Shown: piece by piece, positions 35,519-44,455 of the stretch
Layout: every line of letters begins with the position of its first letter
Position numbering within the stretch: the first letter of the stretch is position 1
NCBI GenBank assembly: GCA_018241225.1
Contig: JAFEEG010000015.1
Coordinates: 36,534-100,533, forward strand
DNA: 64,000 bases
Reading direction: 5' to 3'
Source: Pseudomonadota bacterium
Lineage (GTDB): Bacteria; Pseudomonadota; Gammaproteobacteria; Burkholderiales; Burkholderiaceae_C
The notes under the pieces: model-generated
Database searches by the model: none
Seen by the model: the letters and a program-made list of their open reading frames with translations, nothing else
Told to the model about the DNA's origin: nothing
Program-made: the position numbers and the translations under genes

Positions 35519-36499
35519 CTACTTGCGGGACGGGGCGCGCGGCCGCTGGGGCAACGCGTTGTGGCCAGACTCCGCGCGCGGCAGCGATTGCGCCCCGCGC
35601 AGATCCACATGGCTACCGAGGTAGTCCAGAACGGCCCGCACGCGGGCCGGCAGCCTGCCGCCTTTTCCGAGATAGACGGCATGGATCGGTTCGAGCTCGT
35701 GCGGGTTGTACTCCTCCAGCACCGGAACAAGCAAGCCCGCCTCGATATCACCCCGGACATGAAAGAGGGAAAGCCGCCCCAGGCCCACCCCCTCCAGCAC
35801 CAGCCGGCGCAGGCTTTCGCCGTCGCTGGCGCGCACGCTGCCGACAATGGGCACGTCCACCTGGCGCCCGTCCACCAGCAGGGGCCAGTCGGGGTTGATT
35901 CGGCGATAGCTGGTGCCAAGGCGGTTGTGGGCGAGCAGTTCCTGCGGCGTGCGTGGTGTGCCGTGGCGCTCCAGGTAGTCGGGCGATGCCAGGATGGCCA
36001 GCCCGGTCTCGCCCAGCTTGCGCGCCACCAGCTCGGAGGGCGGCAACCGGCCCCAGCGGATGGCGATGTCGGCGCGCTCGTCCATCAGATCGACCACGCG
36101 GTCGGTCAGGCCGATGTCCAGCTGGATCTGCGGGTACAGGGCCAGCATGGGCTTGACCAGCGGCAGCAGCAGCCGCTGGCCGACGGCAATGCTGGCGTTG
36201 ATGCTGACCCGCCCGCGCGGCGCACCGTCGGCCGCGGCGCTGCGCTCGGCCTCGTCGAGGTCGGCCAGCACGCGCACGCCGCGCTCGTAATACAGCTGGC
36301 CCTCGGGCGTGAGCTGGAGCTTGCGGGTGGAGCGGTGCAGCAGCCGCACGCCCAGGCGCGCCTCGAGCCTGGACATGAGCTTGCTCACGGCCGAGGGCGT
36401 CATGCCCAGGACAGCGGCAGCGGCCGAGAAGCTGCCCCGGTCCACCACCTGGACAAAGGCCTCCATGTCGCCGGATCGATTGAGCTCAGTACGGGGCAT
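35519..36499 (-). CDS. LysR-family transcriptional regulator
   Basis: 326 residues. N-terminal winged HTH (FVQVVDRGSFSAAAAVLGMTPSAVSKLMSRLEARLG) and a periplasmic-binding-like effector domain (RGRVSINASIAVGQRLLLPL onward). Divergent from the MFS gene at 36592 over 92 bp, the standard arrangement for LysR control of its neighbour. A basic Pro/Arg-rich tail follows residue 300. Confidence 0.93.
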   Translation of the reverse strand: MPRTELNRSGDMEAFVQVVDRGSFSAAAAVLGMTPSAVSKLMSRLEARLGVRLLHRSTRKLQLTPEGQLYYERGVRVLADLDEAERSAAADGAPRGRVSINASIAVGQRLLLPLVKPMLALYPQIQLDIGLTDRVVDLMDERADIAIRWGRLPPSELVARKLGETGLAILASPDYLERHGTPRTPQELLAHNRLGTSYRRINPDWPLLVDGRQVDVPIVGSVRASDGESLRRLVLEGVGLGRLSLFHVRGDIEAGLLVPVLEEYNPHELEPIHAVYLGKGGRLPARVRAVLDYLGSHVDLRGAQSLPRAESGHNALPQRPRAPSRK

Positions 36500-36512
36500 G
36501 GCAGCGGGTTAT

Positions 36513-36561
36513 TCGTGACTTCAACTCATCAAATCTTGTCCGAGCGGCATTCTAGTCACGA
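36513..36561. promoter_or_regulatory. candidate LysR operator between LysR and MFS genes
   Basis: TCGTGACT (36513-36520) and AGTCACGA (36554-36561) are perfect inverted repeats, 41 bp centre to centre (about four helical turns), inside the 92-bp divergent gap. Two half-sites on one face of the helix fit a tetrameric LysR protein. Confidence 0.45.
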
Positions 36562-36591
36562 GCGCCTTGCGTCTTCACAGTACAGGGCATC

Positions 36592-37773
36592 ATGCCAATC
36601 GCTCTTCTTGCCCTTACCGCCGGTGCCTTTGGCATCGGCACCACCGAGTTCGTCATCATGGGCCTGCTGCTGCAGGTTTCGGCGGACCTTCATGTCTCCA
36701 TTGCCACCGCCGGCCTGCTCATCTCGGGCTATGCGCTGGGGGTGGCGGTGGGCGCGCCCGTGCTCACCATTGCCACCCGCTCCCTGCCGCGCAAGACCGT
36801 GCTGCTGGCGCTGATGGCGGTTTTCACGCTCGGCAACATCGCCTGTGCGGTGGCGCCCAACTACGAAAGCCTCATGGCAGCCCGCGTGCTCACCTCGCTG
36901 GCCCACGGCACCTTCTTCGGCGTGGGCTCGGTGGTGGCCACCGGCCTGGTGCCGGCGGACAAGCGCGCCTCGGCCATCGCGATCATGTTCACCGGGCTGA
37001 CTGCCGCCACCTTGCTGGGCGTGCCGGCAGGCGCCTGGCTGGGGCTGCACCACGGCTGGCGCGCCACCTTCTGGGCGGTTGCCATCGTGGGCGTGGTGGC
37101 CTTCGTGGTGCTGGCCATCTTCGTGCCGCGCGATGGCAAGCAGCGCGCCGCCCTGGTGCCGCTGCGCGACGAACTGGCCGTACTGGCCCGCCCGCAGGTG
37201 CTGCTGGGCCTGGCGATCACCGTCTTCGGATTTGCCGGCGTGTTCGCCCTGTTCACCTACATCCAGCCGCTGCTCACCCGTGTGGCCGGCCTGCCCGAGT
37301 CGGCCGTGTCACCCGCCTTGCTGCTGATGGGCGGCGGGCTGGCGGTGGGCAACATCCTGGGCGGCAAGCTGGCCGACCGTGCGCTCATGCCAGCCCTGCT
37401 GGGTAGCCTGGCCGCGCTCATCCTCGTGCTGCTGGCCATGCCGCTGGCCATGCAGGCGCCGGCAGGCGCCCTGCTCTTCGTGGCCATCCTGGGCGTGGTG
37501 TGCTTCGCCACCGTGGCACCCATGCAGATGCGCGTGCTCGACAAGGCGGCCGGCGCCGGCCAGAACCTGGCCTCCAGCCTGAACATCGCCGCCTTCAACC
37601 TGGGCAATGCGCTGGGCGCCTGGGCCGGCGGCGCGGCCATCAGCCAGGGCCCCGGGCTGACCTCGCTGGGTTGGGTGGCGGCGCTGCTCACGGTTGTCGG
37701 ACTGGGCATCGCGCTGTGGAGCCGGGCCCTGGACCGGCGCGCGCCCAGCGAGGTGTGCCCGGCCGCTGCGTGA
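36592..37773 (+). CDS. MFS sugar/drug efflux transporter of the AraJ/YdhP type
   Basis: 393 residues, 12 TM. AGAFGIGTTEFVIMGLLLQV in TM1 and SGYALGVAVGAPVLT are signature segments of the AraJ/YdhP (DHA1) branch. Divergent from the LysR gene, which probably controls it. Substrate not deducible. Confidence 0.9.
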   Translation: MPIALLALTAGAFGIGTTEFVIMGLLLQVSADLHVSIATAGLLISGYALGVAVGAPVLTIATRSLPRKTVLLALMAVFTLGNIACAVAPNYESLMAARVLTSLAHGTFFGVGSVVATGLVPADKRASAIAIMFTGLTAATLLGVPAGAWLGLHHGWRATFWAVAIVGVVAFVVLAIFVPRDGKQRAALVPLRDELAVLARPQVLLGLAITVFGFAGVFALFTYIQPLLTRVAGLPESAVSPALLLMGGGLAVGNILGGKLADRALMPALLGSLAALILVLLAMPLAMQAPAGALLFVAILGVVCFATVAPMQMRVLDKAAGAGQNLASSLNIAAFNLGNALGAWAGGAAISQGPGLTSLGWVAALLTVVGLGIALWSRALDRRAPSEVCPAAA

Positions 37774-37825
37774 ATTGCCGGGCGCGGCTTGCTTTTGCCG
37801 GCGGCCATGACCACACTCCCCGGTC

Positions 37826-38164
37826 ATGGCCATTGCACATGCAATCTCAGGTGAAGTGCTGGATCTGCTGACGCCCGGCACGAACACCACGCCCGACAAG
37901 ACCATTGCGCTCTTCAAGGCCAAGGACCTGGAAGTCATGCGCGTGGTGCTCCCCGCCGGCAAACGCGTGCCCGACCACAGCGTGACCGGCTCCATCACCG
38001 TGCAGTGCCTGCGCGGTACGGTCGACCTGCTGCTGCCGGACGGCACCACGGCCCTGAAGGCCGGCCAGTTTGCCTATGTGGCGGGCGGCGTGGCGCACGG
38101 CCTGTATGCGCAGCAGGATGCCGACGTGCTGGTGACCATCGCCATTCCCGGCGCACAGCCCTAG
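37826..38164 (+). CDS. small single-domain cupin protein
   Basis: 112 residues. Cupin strands are readable: VMRVVLPAGKRVPDHSVTGSITVQCLRG then LKAGQFAYVAGGVAHGLYAQ. One His pairs with the second-motif His; the usual HxH of motif 1 is reduced to a single His (PDHS), so metal binding may be altered. It converges on the AraC gene, and their stop codons share the palindrome CTAG. Confidence 0.85.
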   Translation: MAIAHAISGEVLDLLTPGTNTTPDKTIALFKAKDLEVMRVVLPAGKRVPDHSVTGSITVQCLRGTVDLLLPDGTTALKAGQFAYVAGGVAHGLYAQQDADVLVTIAIPGAQP

Positions 38165-39186
38165 GCTGCACCGCCGTTCGGCGCTTCCCTCGAGCGGCGC
38201 CAGGCACCCGGGGGCTGGCCCATCAGCCGCTTGAAGGCGCGCGAAAACGCTGCCTCCGATTCATAGCCCACGTCCAAGGCAATGGACGCCACGCCGGCCT
38301 GGCTTTCCAGCAGCATCCGCGAGGCCGCCTGCATGCGCCACTGCGTCAGGTACTGCATGGGCGCCACGCCCACCAGGTCGACAAAGCGGTCGTGCAACGC
38401 CGAGCGCGACAGGCCGATGCGCTGGCCAAGCTCGTCCAGCGTCCACGGCCGCTCGGGCTGTTCGTGCATCAGCGCCAGGGCCCGGCCGACGAAGCGGTCA
38501 CGCAGGCCGGCCAGCCAGCCGGTGCCGTGCTCGGCCTGCTGGTCGGCAAAGCGGCGCACGGCGTGCACGAACATCATCTCGCTCATGCGTGCCAGCATGG
38601 CCTCGCCGCCGGCTCGACGCGCCTGCGACTCCGCCACGGCCTGGCGTACGAAGCTCGCCAGCCAAGTGTCTTCCCCGTCGGCGCGCAGGTGCATCAGCCG
38701 GGGCAGCGCTTCGATCAACGGGTTGAACGGCCGCAGGTCGCAGCCCAGGAAGCCGCAGACGATGGCGGTGTCGCCCGGGTCGTAGGGCGCCGAATCCGGC
38801 GGCATGGAAATGCTGCTGCCGCTGTAGGCCAGGCGCAGCGGCAGCGGCTGGCCTTGCACACCGGCAAACCAATCCATGTCGAGATTGCCGCGCAGGCCCG
38901 GCGCGCTGGACACCACGTGCGGGTCGCCATGGGGAAACATCACGACGTCGCCGGCCCGCAGCTGCACCACCGGGCCGTCCGGAATGCCGGCCCAGCAGTT
39001 GCCACGCACCACTGCGTGGTACTCCACCACGTGATCCACGCCCAGGTTGAGAAGCGGCGCGAGCGTGCGGCCGGGGGGCGCCTCGGCGGCCCAGTCGCTG
39101 CTGGCGGTGATGTTGAAGAAGACCGCGCCGCGCAGGCGCACGCCTCGCAACACGTCGGACAAGATGTCTTGCCCCATGGGCTTCAT
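38161..39186 (-). CDS. AraC-family transcriptional regulator with cupin-type ligand domain
   Basis: 341 residues. Residues 1-180 form the cupin-like sensing domain (GDVVMFPHGDPHVVSS). The C-terminal 100 residues carry both AraC helix-turn-helix motifs (TLDELGQRIGLSRSALHDRF; VASIALDVGYESEAAFSRAF). Divergent from the flavoprotein-TTC38 operon over 172 bp, its likely target. A Met at codon 4 is an alternative start. Confidence 0.92.
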   Translation of the reverse strand: MKPMGQDILSDVLRGVRLRGAVFFNITASSDWAAEAPPGRTLAPLLNLGVDHVVEYHAVVRGNCWAGIPDGPVVQLRAGDVVMFPHGDPHVVSSAPGLRGNLDMDWFAGVQGQPLPLRLAYSGSSISMPPDSAPYDPGDTAIVCGFLGCDLRPFNPLIEALPRLMHLRADGEDTWLASFVRQAVAESQARRAGGEAMLARMSEMMFVHAVRRFADQQAEHGTGWLAGLRDRFVGRALALMHEQPERPWTLDELGQRIGLSRSALHDRFVDLVGVAPMQYLTQWRMQAASRMLLESQAGVASIALDVGYESEAAFSRAFKRLMGQPPGAWRRSREAPNGGAA

Positions 39187-39358
39187 TCTCAGCGGCGGCG
39201 CGCGCCGGGCCCGCCCGGCACGTCAAGCACGGACGTTCGGTCAAGCCGCAAGGCCGGCCGATCAAGTGCACAAACGCGCGCGCTCGAACAATGAACGAAC
39301 CGGCCGCAACCGGCACCTCGCGACAGCGCGGTCCATCCGTTCATTCAAGGAGCTCCTC

Positions 39359-40801
39359 ATGCAATCCCTGAACTACCTTACGCTGGACAAGGATGTCCGG
39401 CAAGTCCGCTCGGCCGACGTGCAAGCCCTGGCTGCAAGCGTCAGCGGGGGCGTGATCAGCCCGGCCGACGCCGCCTACGACGAGGCGCGCAAGATCTGGA
39501 ACGCCGCGATCGACCGGCGTCCCGCGCTCATCGCCCGCTGCATGAACGAGGCGGACGTGCAGGCTGCGCTGGCCTTTGCCCGCGCGCATCGCATGATGGT
39601 GAGCGTGCGCGGCGGCGGTCACCACATTGCCGGCAACGCCGTGGGCGAAGGCGCGCTGGTGCTGGACATGTCCGGCATGAACGGCGTCGAGGTGGACGCC
39701 GCCGCACGCACCGCACGCGTGCAGCCCGGCGCGCTGCTGCGCGACTTCGACGGCGCCGCGCAGGCGCACGGGCTGGCTACGCCCCTGGGCATCAACTCCA
39801 CCACCGGCGTCGCCGGCCTCACGCTGGGCGGCGGCTTCGGCTGGCTGACGCGGCGCTACGGACTGAGCGTCGACAACCTGCTCAGCGCAACCGTCGTGAC
39901 GCCCGACGGCCAGGTGCGCACGGCCTCCGCGCAATCAGAGCCGGAGCTGTTCTGGGGCATCCGCGGCGGCGGCGGCAACTTCGGCGTGGTCACGGCGTTC
40001 GACTTCAGGCTGCACCCGGTCGGGCCGCAGGTGCATGCCGGACTGGTGGTCTACCCCTTCGCGCAGGCCACGAAGGTACTGCGGGCCTGGCGAGATTTCA
40101 CCGCCACGGCGCCCGACGAACTCAGCGTATGGGCGGTGCTGCGCAAGGCGCCGCCCCTGCCCTTCCTTCCGGCCTCGTCGCACGGGCAGGAAGTGGTGGT
40201 GTTCGCGTTGATGCATTGCGGCAGCCTGGAGGACGGCGAACGCGCAGCCGCCCCGGTGCTGCAGTTTGGCGACGTGCTGGGCAGCCACCTGGGCCCCACG
40301 CCCTATGCAGGCTTCCAGACCGCCTTCGATCCGCTGCTGGCGGCCGGTTCGCGCAACTACTGGAAGTCGCACAACTTCAGTCACATCGACGATACGGCGC
40401 TCGATCGGCTGGTGGCAGCCGCAGGCGCCCTGCCCGGCCCGGAGTGCGAGATATTCGTGGCACAACTGGGCGGCGCGATGGGTCGCGTCGGCCCGGCCGA
40501 AACGCCCTTTGTCGGACGCGATGCGCGCTACATCGTGAACCTGCACGGACGCTGGTCCGACCCAGCCGATGACGCCAAGGTCCGCGACTGGGCCCGGCGC
40601 GCCTTCACCGAACTGGCGCCGCACGCCACCGGCAACGGCTACGTCAACTTCCTGACCGAAGACGAGGGCGCGCGCGTGGCTGCCAGCTACGGGAAGAACT
40701 ACGCGAGGCTGCAGCAGGTCAAGCGACGCTACGACCCGGACAACCTGCTTCGCATGAACATCAACATCGAGCCGGCGGCCGTCGGCAAGGGGGCCACATG
40801 A
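39359..40801 (+). CDS. FAD-linked oxidase of the berberine-bridge/PCMH type
   Basis: 480 residues; AAGGAG 6 bases before the ATG fixes the start. PCMH-type FAD domain with RGGGHHIAGN (84-93), where one His is the expected 8-alpha attachment site. The second covalent anchor of bicovalent family members (Cys in the GxCxxVGxxG region) is replaced: the segment reads GINSTTGVAGLTLGGG. C-terminal BBE motif YDPDNLLRMNINI. No signal peptide. Oxidises an alcohol, sugar or alkaloid-like substrate with O2. Coupled by ATGA to the TTC38-like gene. Confidence 0.92.
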   Translation: MQSLNYLTLDKDVRQVRSADVQALAASVSGGVISPADAAYDEARKIWNAAIDRRPALIARCMNEADVQAALAFARAHRMMVSVRGGGHHIAGNAVGEGALVLDMSGMNGVEVDAAARTARVQPGALLRDFDGAAQAHGLATPLGINSTTGVAGLTLGGGFGWLTRRYGLSVDNLLSATVVTPDGQVRTASAQSEPELFWGIRGGGGNFGVVTAFDFRLHPVGPQVHAGLVVYPFAQATKVLRAWRDFTATAPDELSVWAVLRKAPPLPFLPASSHGQEVVVFALMHCGSLEDGERAAAPVLQFGDVLGSHLGPTPYAGFQTAFDPLLAAGSRNYWKSHNFSHIDDTALDRLVAAAGALPGPECEIFVAQLGGAMGRVGPAETPFVGRDARYIVNLHGRWSDPADDAKVRDWARRAFTELAPHATGNGYVNFLTEDEGARVAASYGKNYARLQQVKRRYDPDNLLRMNINIEPAAVGKGAT

Positions 40802-42120
40802 CACTCGCAAACACCGACTCCATCGGACTGGCGATCAGCGGCGCCACGCCGCGCTCGCAGGAGGCCTATGAACGCGCGCACGCCGCCTTCCTCGGCTGGC
40901 GCAGGGGAATCGAGACCCCGCTGGCCGAGGCCGTGCAGGAAGCCCCCGGCTTCGTGATGGCGCACGTGCTCGACGCCTGGCGCCTGCTGGGCAGCCGCGA
41001 CCGCTCCGCCACGCAACTGGCCAGGCCGCTGGCCCTGCGCGCCGCCGCCCTGCCGGCCAATCCGCGCGAACGGATGCATGTCGAGGCCATCGGCGCTGTG
41101 CTGGCAGACGACTACGAGGGCGCGCGCCGCAGGCTCGGCGAGCTGCTCAAGCGGCATCCGCGCGATGCGCTGGCCCTGCAGGTGGCGCACACGCTGGATC
41201 ACCTGGTGGGCGACACGAAGATGCTCCTGGGCCGCGTCGCCGCCGTGCTGCCGGCGTGGTCGCCATCGATGCCCGGCTACTACGCGGTGCGCGCCATGCA
41301 CGCCTTCGGCCTGCTCGAAAGCGGCCACTACGCGCGTGCCGAAACGGCTGCATTGGAAGTGCTCGCGCATGACCCGCTGGACCCGCGCACGCACCACACC
41401 ATGGCGCACCTGTTCGAGATGACCGAGCGCGCCGAGGCGGGCGTGCGGTGGATGAGCCAGCATACGGTGGCCTGGGGCCAGGGCAGCGTGGCCGCCGTGC
41501 ATTGCTGGTGGCACCTGGCGCTGTTCCAGCTGGCGCGTGGACACCACGACAGCGTGTTCCAGCTGTACGACCAGCGCCTGCGCCACGAAAACTCGACCAA
41601 GGTGGCCGACCTGATAGACGCCAGCTCGCTGTTGTGGCGTGCCGAGCTGGCAGGTGCCGACGCCGCGAGCCGCTGGCCGTCGCTGGCCGAAGCCTGGGCG
41701 CCCCACATCGACGATGCCTTCTGCAGCTTCAGCGACATGCACGCCATGATGGCTTTCGTCGGCGCGCGGGATTGGGGCCGTGCCTACCGCCTGGAGGCCG
41801 TGTTGCTGGCTGCGCGCAATGCACCGACCCGACACGGCGCCAGCACGCGCCGGCTGGGCCTGCCGGTGTGCCAGGCGCTGATCGCCTATGGCCTGGGCAA
41901 GGACAGCCGCGCCATCAAGGTGCTGGGCTCCCTGGCGGGGCACGCCCATCGCCTGGGCGGCAGCCATGCCCAGCGCGACGTGCTGCACCTGACACTGCGC
42001 AGCGCCGTCGACCGGGTGCGCCGTCCGGTGGCCAAGTGGTGGCCGCTGAAACTGTGCGTGAATGCGGCGCAACGCGCGCCTGCCGTGCCGACGCTGGCTA
42101 TGCCCGCAGCCGCAGGTTGA
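40798..42120 (+). CDS. TTC38-like tetratricopeptide repeat protein
   Basis: 440 residues, entirely helical in appearance with degenerate TPR units (AHVLDAWRLLG, ALALQVAHTLDHLVGD, AVRAMHAFGLLESGHYARAE, HHTMAHLFEMTERAEAGVRW). The order and the HTMAHLFEM/CWWHLALFQL segments match TTC38, an otherwise eukaryote-named family of unknown function. It is translationally coupled to the FAD-linked oxidase, implying a shared task. Its 3' end overlaps the convergent DUF2789 gene by 23 bp. Confidence 0.88.
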   Translation: MTLANTDSIGLAISGATPRSQEAYERAHAAFLGWRRGIETPLAEAVQEAPGFVMAHVLDAWRLLGSRDRSATQLARPLALRAAALPANPRERMHVEAIGAVLADDYEGARRRLGELLKRHPRDALALQVAHTLDHLVGDTKMLLGRVAAVLPAWSPSMPGYYAVRAMHAFGLLESGHYARAETAALEVLAHDPLDPRTHHTMAHLFEMTERAEAGVRWMSQHTVAWGQGSVAAVHCWWHLALFQLARGHHDSVFQLYDQRLRHENSTKVADLIDASSLLWRAELAGADAASRWPSLAEAWAPHIDDAFCSFSDMHAMMAFVGARDWGRAYRLEAVLLAARNAPTRHGASTRRLGLPVCQALIAYGLGKDSRAIKVLGSLAGHAHRLGGSHAQRDVLHLTLRSAVDRVRRPVAKWWPLKLCVNAAQRAPAVPTLAMPAAAG

Positions 42121-42331
42121 GCTGGTCCACCAGCTCGGCCCAGTCGGCGTCCTCGTCGAACTCCTCGCGCAGGAACTGCGCTTGCGCCTGCGTCCAGAAT
42201 GGCGCGTCGGCCAGCGCTACGTCCTGCGCCAGCGGGCGGTGCTGTGCAATGAAAGCGTCGATGGCGGACCCGCTGCTGGGCAGGCCCAACTGATCGAACA
42301 AGGCGCGCAAGGAGTGTTCACTAAGATCCAT
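42098..42331 (-). CDS. DUF2789 family protein
   Basis: 77 residues. The pattern LFDQLGLPSSGSAIDAFI, HRPL, FWTQAQAQFLREE and DWAELVDQLN is that of DUF2789, small acidic proteobacterial proteins of unknown function. The ATG at 42331 is 29 bp from the divergent hydrolase gene. The last 23 bp run antisense to the end of the TTC38-like gene. Confidence 0.85.
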   Translation of the reverse strand: MDLSEHSLRALFDQLGLPSSGSAIDAFIAQHRPLAQDVALADAPFWTQAQAQFLREEFDEDADWAELVDQLNLRLRA

Positions 42332-42360
42332 GCAGCGCATTTTCGCCCCAAAGGTTTGCC

Positions 42361-43032
42361 ATGAGCACATCCATCCAGGCCATTCGCATCGAGGTTGATG
42401 CCGAAACCACCGTCTCCGGCCTGCTGCTGGCGCCGCCTGAAGCACGCGCGGCCTACGTGCTGGCCCATGGTGCAGGCGCGGGAATGGAGCATGCCTTCAT
42501 GGCCGCCGCCGCAGCGGGCCTGGCCGAGCGCGGTGTCGCCACGCTTCGCTACCAGTTCCCCTACATGGAGCGTGGCAGCAAGCGCACCGACCCGCCGGCC
42601 GTGGCGCATGCGGCGGTGCGCGCAGCGGTTGCGCGTGCCGCCCAGCAATGGCCTGGCGTGCGGCTGTTCGCCGGCGGCAAGTCCTTCGGCGGGCGCATGA
42701 CATCGCAGGCGCAAGCGGCGGCGCCGCTGCCTTCGGTACAAGGCCTGGTGTTCCTGGGCTTTCCGCTGCACCCCGATGGCGCACCGTCGAGCACGCGGGC
42801 CGACCACCTTGGCAAGGTGGACATCCCCATGCTCTTCCTGCAGGGCACGCGCGACAAGCTGGCCGACATCGACCGCATGCGCACCCTGGCAACCGAGCTG
42901 GGCGAGCGCGCCACCCTGGCGGAGATCGCCGAGGCAGACCACTCGTTTCATGTGCTCGTGCGCTCGGGCCGCAAGAACGCCGAGGTCATGCAGGAAGTGC
43001 TGGACGGCGCGGCCCGCTGGATGCTGCGCTGA
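42361..43032 (+). CDS. alpha/beta-hydrolase of the KANL3/Tex30 family
   Basis: 223 residues. The oxyanion HGAGAGMEHAFM motif, nucleophile elbow GGKSFGGRM (Ser108), an Asp in LQGTRDKLAD and a His in EADHSFHV give a full catalytic triad. These are the landmarks of the KANL3/Tex30-like serine hydrolases. Substrate unknown. Divergent from the DUF2789 gene. Confidence 0.9.
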   Translation: MSTSIQAIRIEVDAETTVSGLLLAPPEARAAYVLAHGAGAGMEHAFMAAAAAGLAERGVATLRYQFPYMERGSKRTDPPAVAHAAVRAAVARAAQQWPGVRLFAGGKSFGGRMTSQAQAAAPLPSVQGLVFLGFPLHPDGAPSSTRADHLGKVDIPMLFLQGTRDKLADIDRMRTLATELGERATLAEIAEADHSFHVLVRSGRKNAEVMQEVLDGAARWMLR

Positions 43033-43047
43033 CCAAGCCGCGCGCCC

Positions 43048-43941
43048 CTACCGGGCGCGGGTCGAGCGCCAGCACAGCAAGGAGCCGCCGGTGACCATGA
43101 CCACCCCTTGCCAGAACCCCGCCGTGGGGCGAATGCCCAGCCAGAGGCTGGCCAGCAGCACCGACAAGATGGGCGTGAAGTACGAAGCCACGGCCAGCAG
43201 CGTCAGGTGGCCCCGCTGGATCCCGTGGTTCCAGCAGGAATAGGCCGCGGCCATGAAGGCGCCGCCCACCAGCACCTGCACCGCACCGGGCACGGAGAAC
43301 TGCAGGGCCGGCTCGGCGCTCAGCGCGTATTTCACCCACAGGGCCAGCGCGGTGGCCAGCATGAACAGCGAAATGGCGCTCTTGCCCTCGGCAAAGCGGC
43401 GGGTGAGCACCGAATAGGCCGGCCACAGCACGGCCGCGCAGCCTGCAAGGCCATAGGCCAGGGGGTTGTCCTGCACGTTGTGCAGGAAGGATTGGGGCGA
43501 CAGCGGGCCGTCGCCCTTCATCACCCACACGATGCCCGCGAAGCTCAGCAGCACGCCGGGCCACAGCAGCGGCGATGCCTTCTGCTGCCCGCACAGCACC
43601 GCCAGCAGGATGGTCAGGCACGGCCACAGGTAGTTGATCATGCCCAACTCCAGCACCTGGGCATGGTTGTGCGCCCAGCCCAGCGACAGGGCCAGGCAGA
43701 CCTCGTAGACGACGAACAGCGCCCCGCCCAGCCAGAGATAGGTCTTGTTGAAGGCGCCCGGGCGCGGCAGGCCCAGCACCCCGGCGGCCAGGCATCCCGC
43801 GGTGGTGAAGAGCATCGCGGCGCCGCCCGCTGCGCCCAGCAGCTCGGAGACGCTGCGGATCAGCCCGACGGAGGCGCTCCACAGCAGCACGGCCACCAGG
43901 CCGACCAGCGTCGCGTTTCGCAGTTCGTGGTTTCGCTGCAT
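43048..43941 (-). CDS. yddG: YddG-like aromatic amino acid exporter (EamA/DMT superfamily)
   Basis: 297 residues, ten membrane segments in two EamA halves. Landmarks of YddG: LLWSASVGLIRSVSELLGAAGGAAMLFT, VYEVCLALSLGWAHNHAQVLELGMINYLWP, CWNHGIQRGHLTLLAVASYFTP. The protein exports phenylalanine, tyrosine and tryptophan in enterobacteria. Ten bases separate it from the RidA-like gene, forming a small amino-acid-related operon. Confidence 0.9.
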   Translation of the reverse strand: MQRNHELRNATLVGLVAVLLWSASVGLIRSVSELLGAAGGAAMLFTTAGCLAAGVLGLPRPGAFNKTYLWLGGALFVVYEVCLALSLGWAHNHAQVLELGMINYLWPCLTILLAVLCGQQKASPLLWPGVLLSFAGIVWVMKGDGPLSPQSFLHNVQDNPLAYGLAGCAAVLWPAYSVLTRRFAEGKSAISLFMLATALALWVKYALSAEPALQFSVPGAVQVLVGGAFMAAAYSCWNHGIQRGHLTLLAVASYFTPILSVLLASLWLGIRPTAGFWQGVVMVTGGSLLCWRSTRAR

Positions 43942-43950
43942 GCCTGGCGT

Positions 43951-44352
43951 TCAGGCGCCGCCGCCGGCACGCAGGGCGGTGACCTCGATCTCGATCTTCA
44001 TTCGCGGGTCTGCCAACCCTGCCGAGATCATCATGGCCGCCGGGCGTACCTGCCCGAAGTACTTGCGCAGCACCGGCCAGCACTGCTCGAACTCCTTGGC
44101 ATCGGGCAGCACGTAGGTCACCCGCACCACGTCGGCCAGGCTGGCCCCGGCCTCGCGCAGGGCCGCCTCGATGTTCCTGAGGCACTGCTCTGCCTGCTGC
44201 GCCACGTCGTCCGAGATCGTCATGGCGGCATAGTCGAAGCCGGTGGTGCCCGAGACGAACACCCACTCGCCCATGGCCACCGCACGCGAATAGCCGATCT
44301 GCTCCTCGAAGGTGGAGCCCGAGCTGATGAGTTTTCTCTGCCTGGAAGTCAT
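43951..44352 (-). CDS. RidA/YjgF-family enamine/imine deaminase
   Basis: 133 residues, the family's normal size. Core: GYSRAVAMGEWVFVSGTTG, DVAQQAEQCLRNIEAALREAG, VVRVTYVLPDAKEFEQCWPV, and the C-terminal KIEIEVTAL. The Arg that binds the substrate carboxylate in RidA (usually in PARxxxxV) is less clear here (VRPAAMMISAGL). It removes reactive enamines, or belongs to the RidA-like groups of catabolic operons. First gene before yddG. Confidence 0.9.
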   Translation of the reverse strand: MTSRQRKLISSGSTFEEQIGYSRAVAMGEWVFVSGTTGFDYAAMTISDDVAQQAEQCLRNIEAALREAGASLADVVRVTYVLPDAKEFEQCWPVLRKYFGQVRPAAMMISAGLADPRMKIEIEVTALRAGGGA

Positions 44353-44455
44353 GCGCCTGTTTTCCCTGAAAGGTGAATGGACGCCGATTCTCGCGCCGTC
44401 TCCCTAGGCCGACAGTGCTGTCGCCTTTTTGCCGGCGCCGCCCTAAGCTTCGCGC

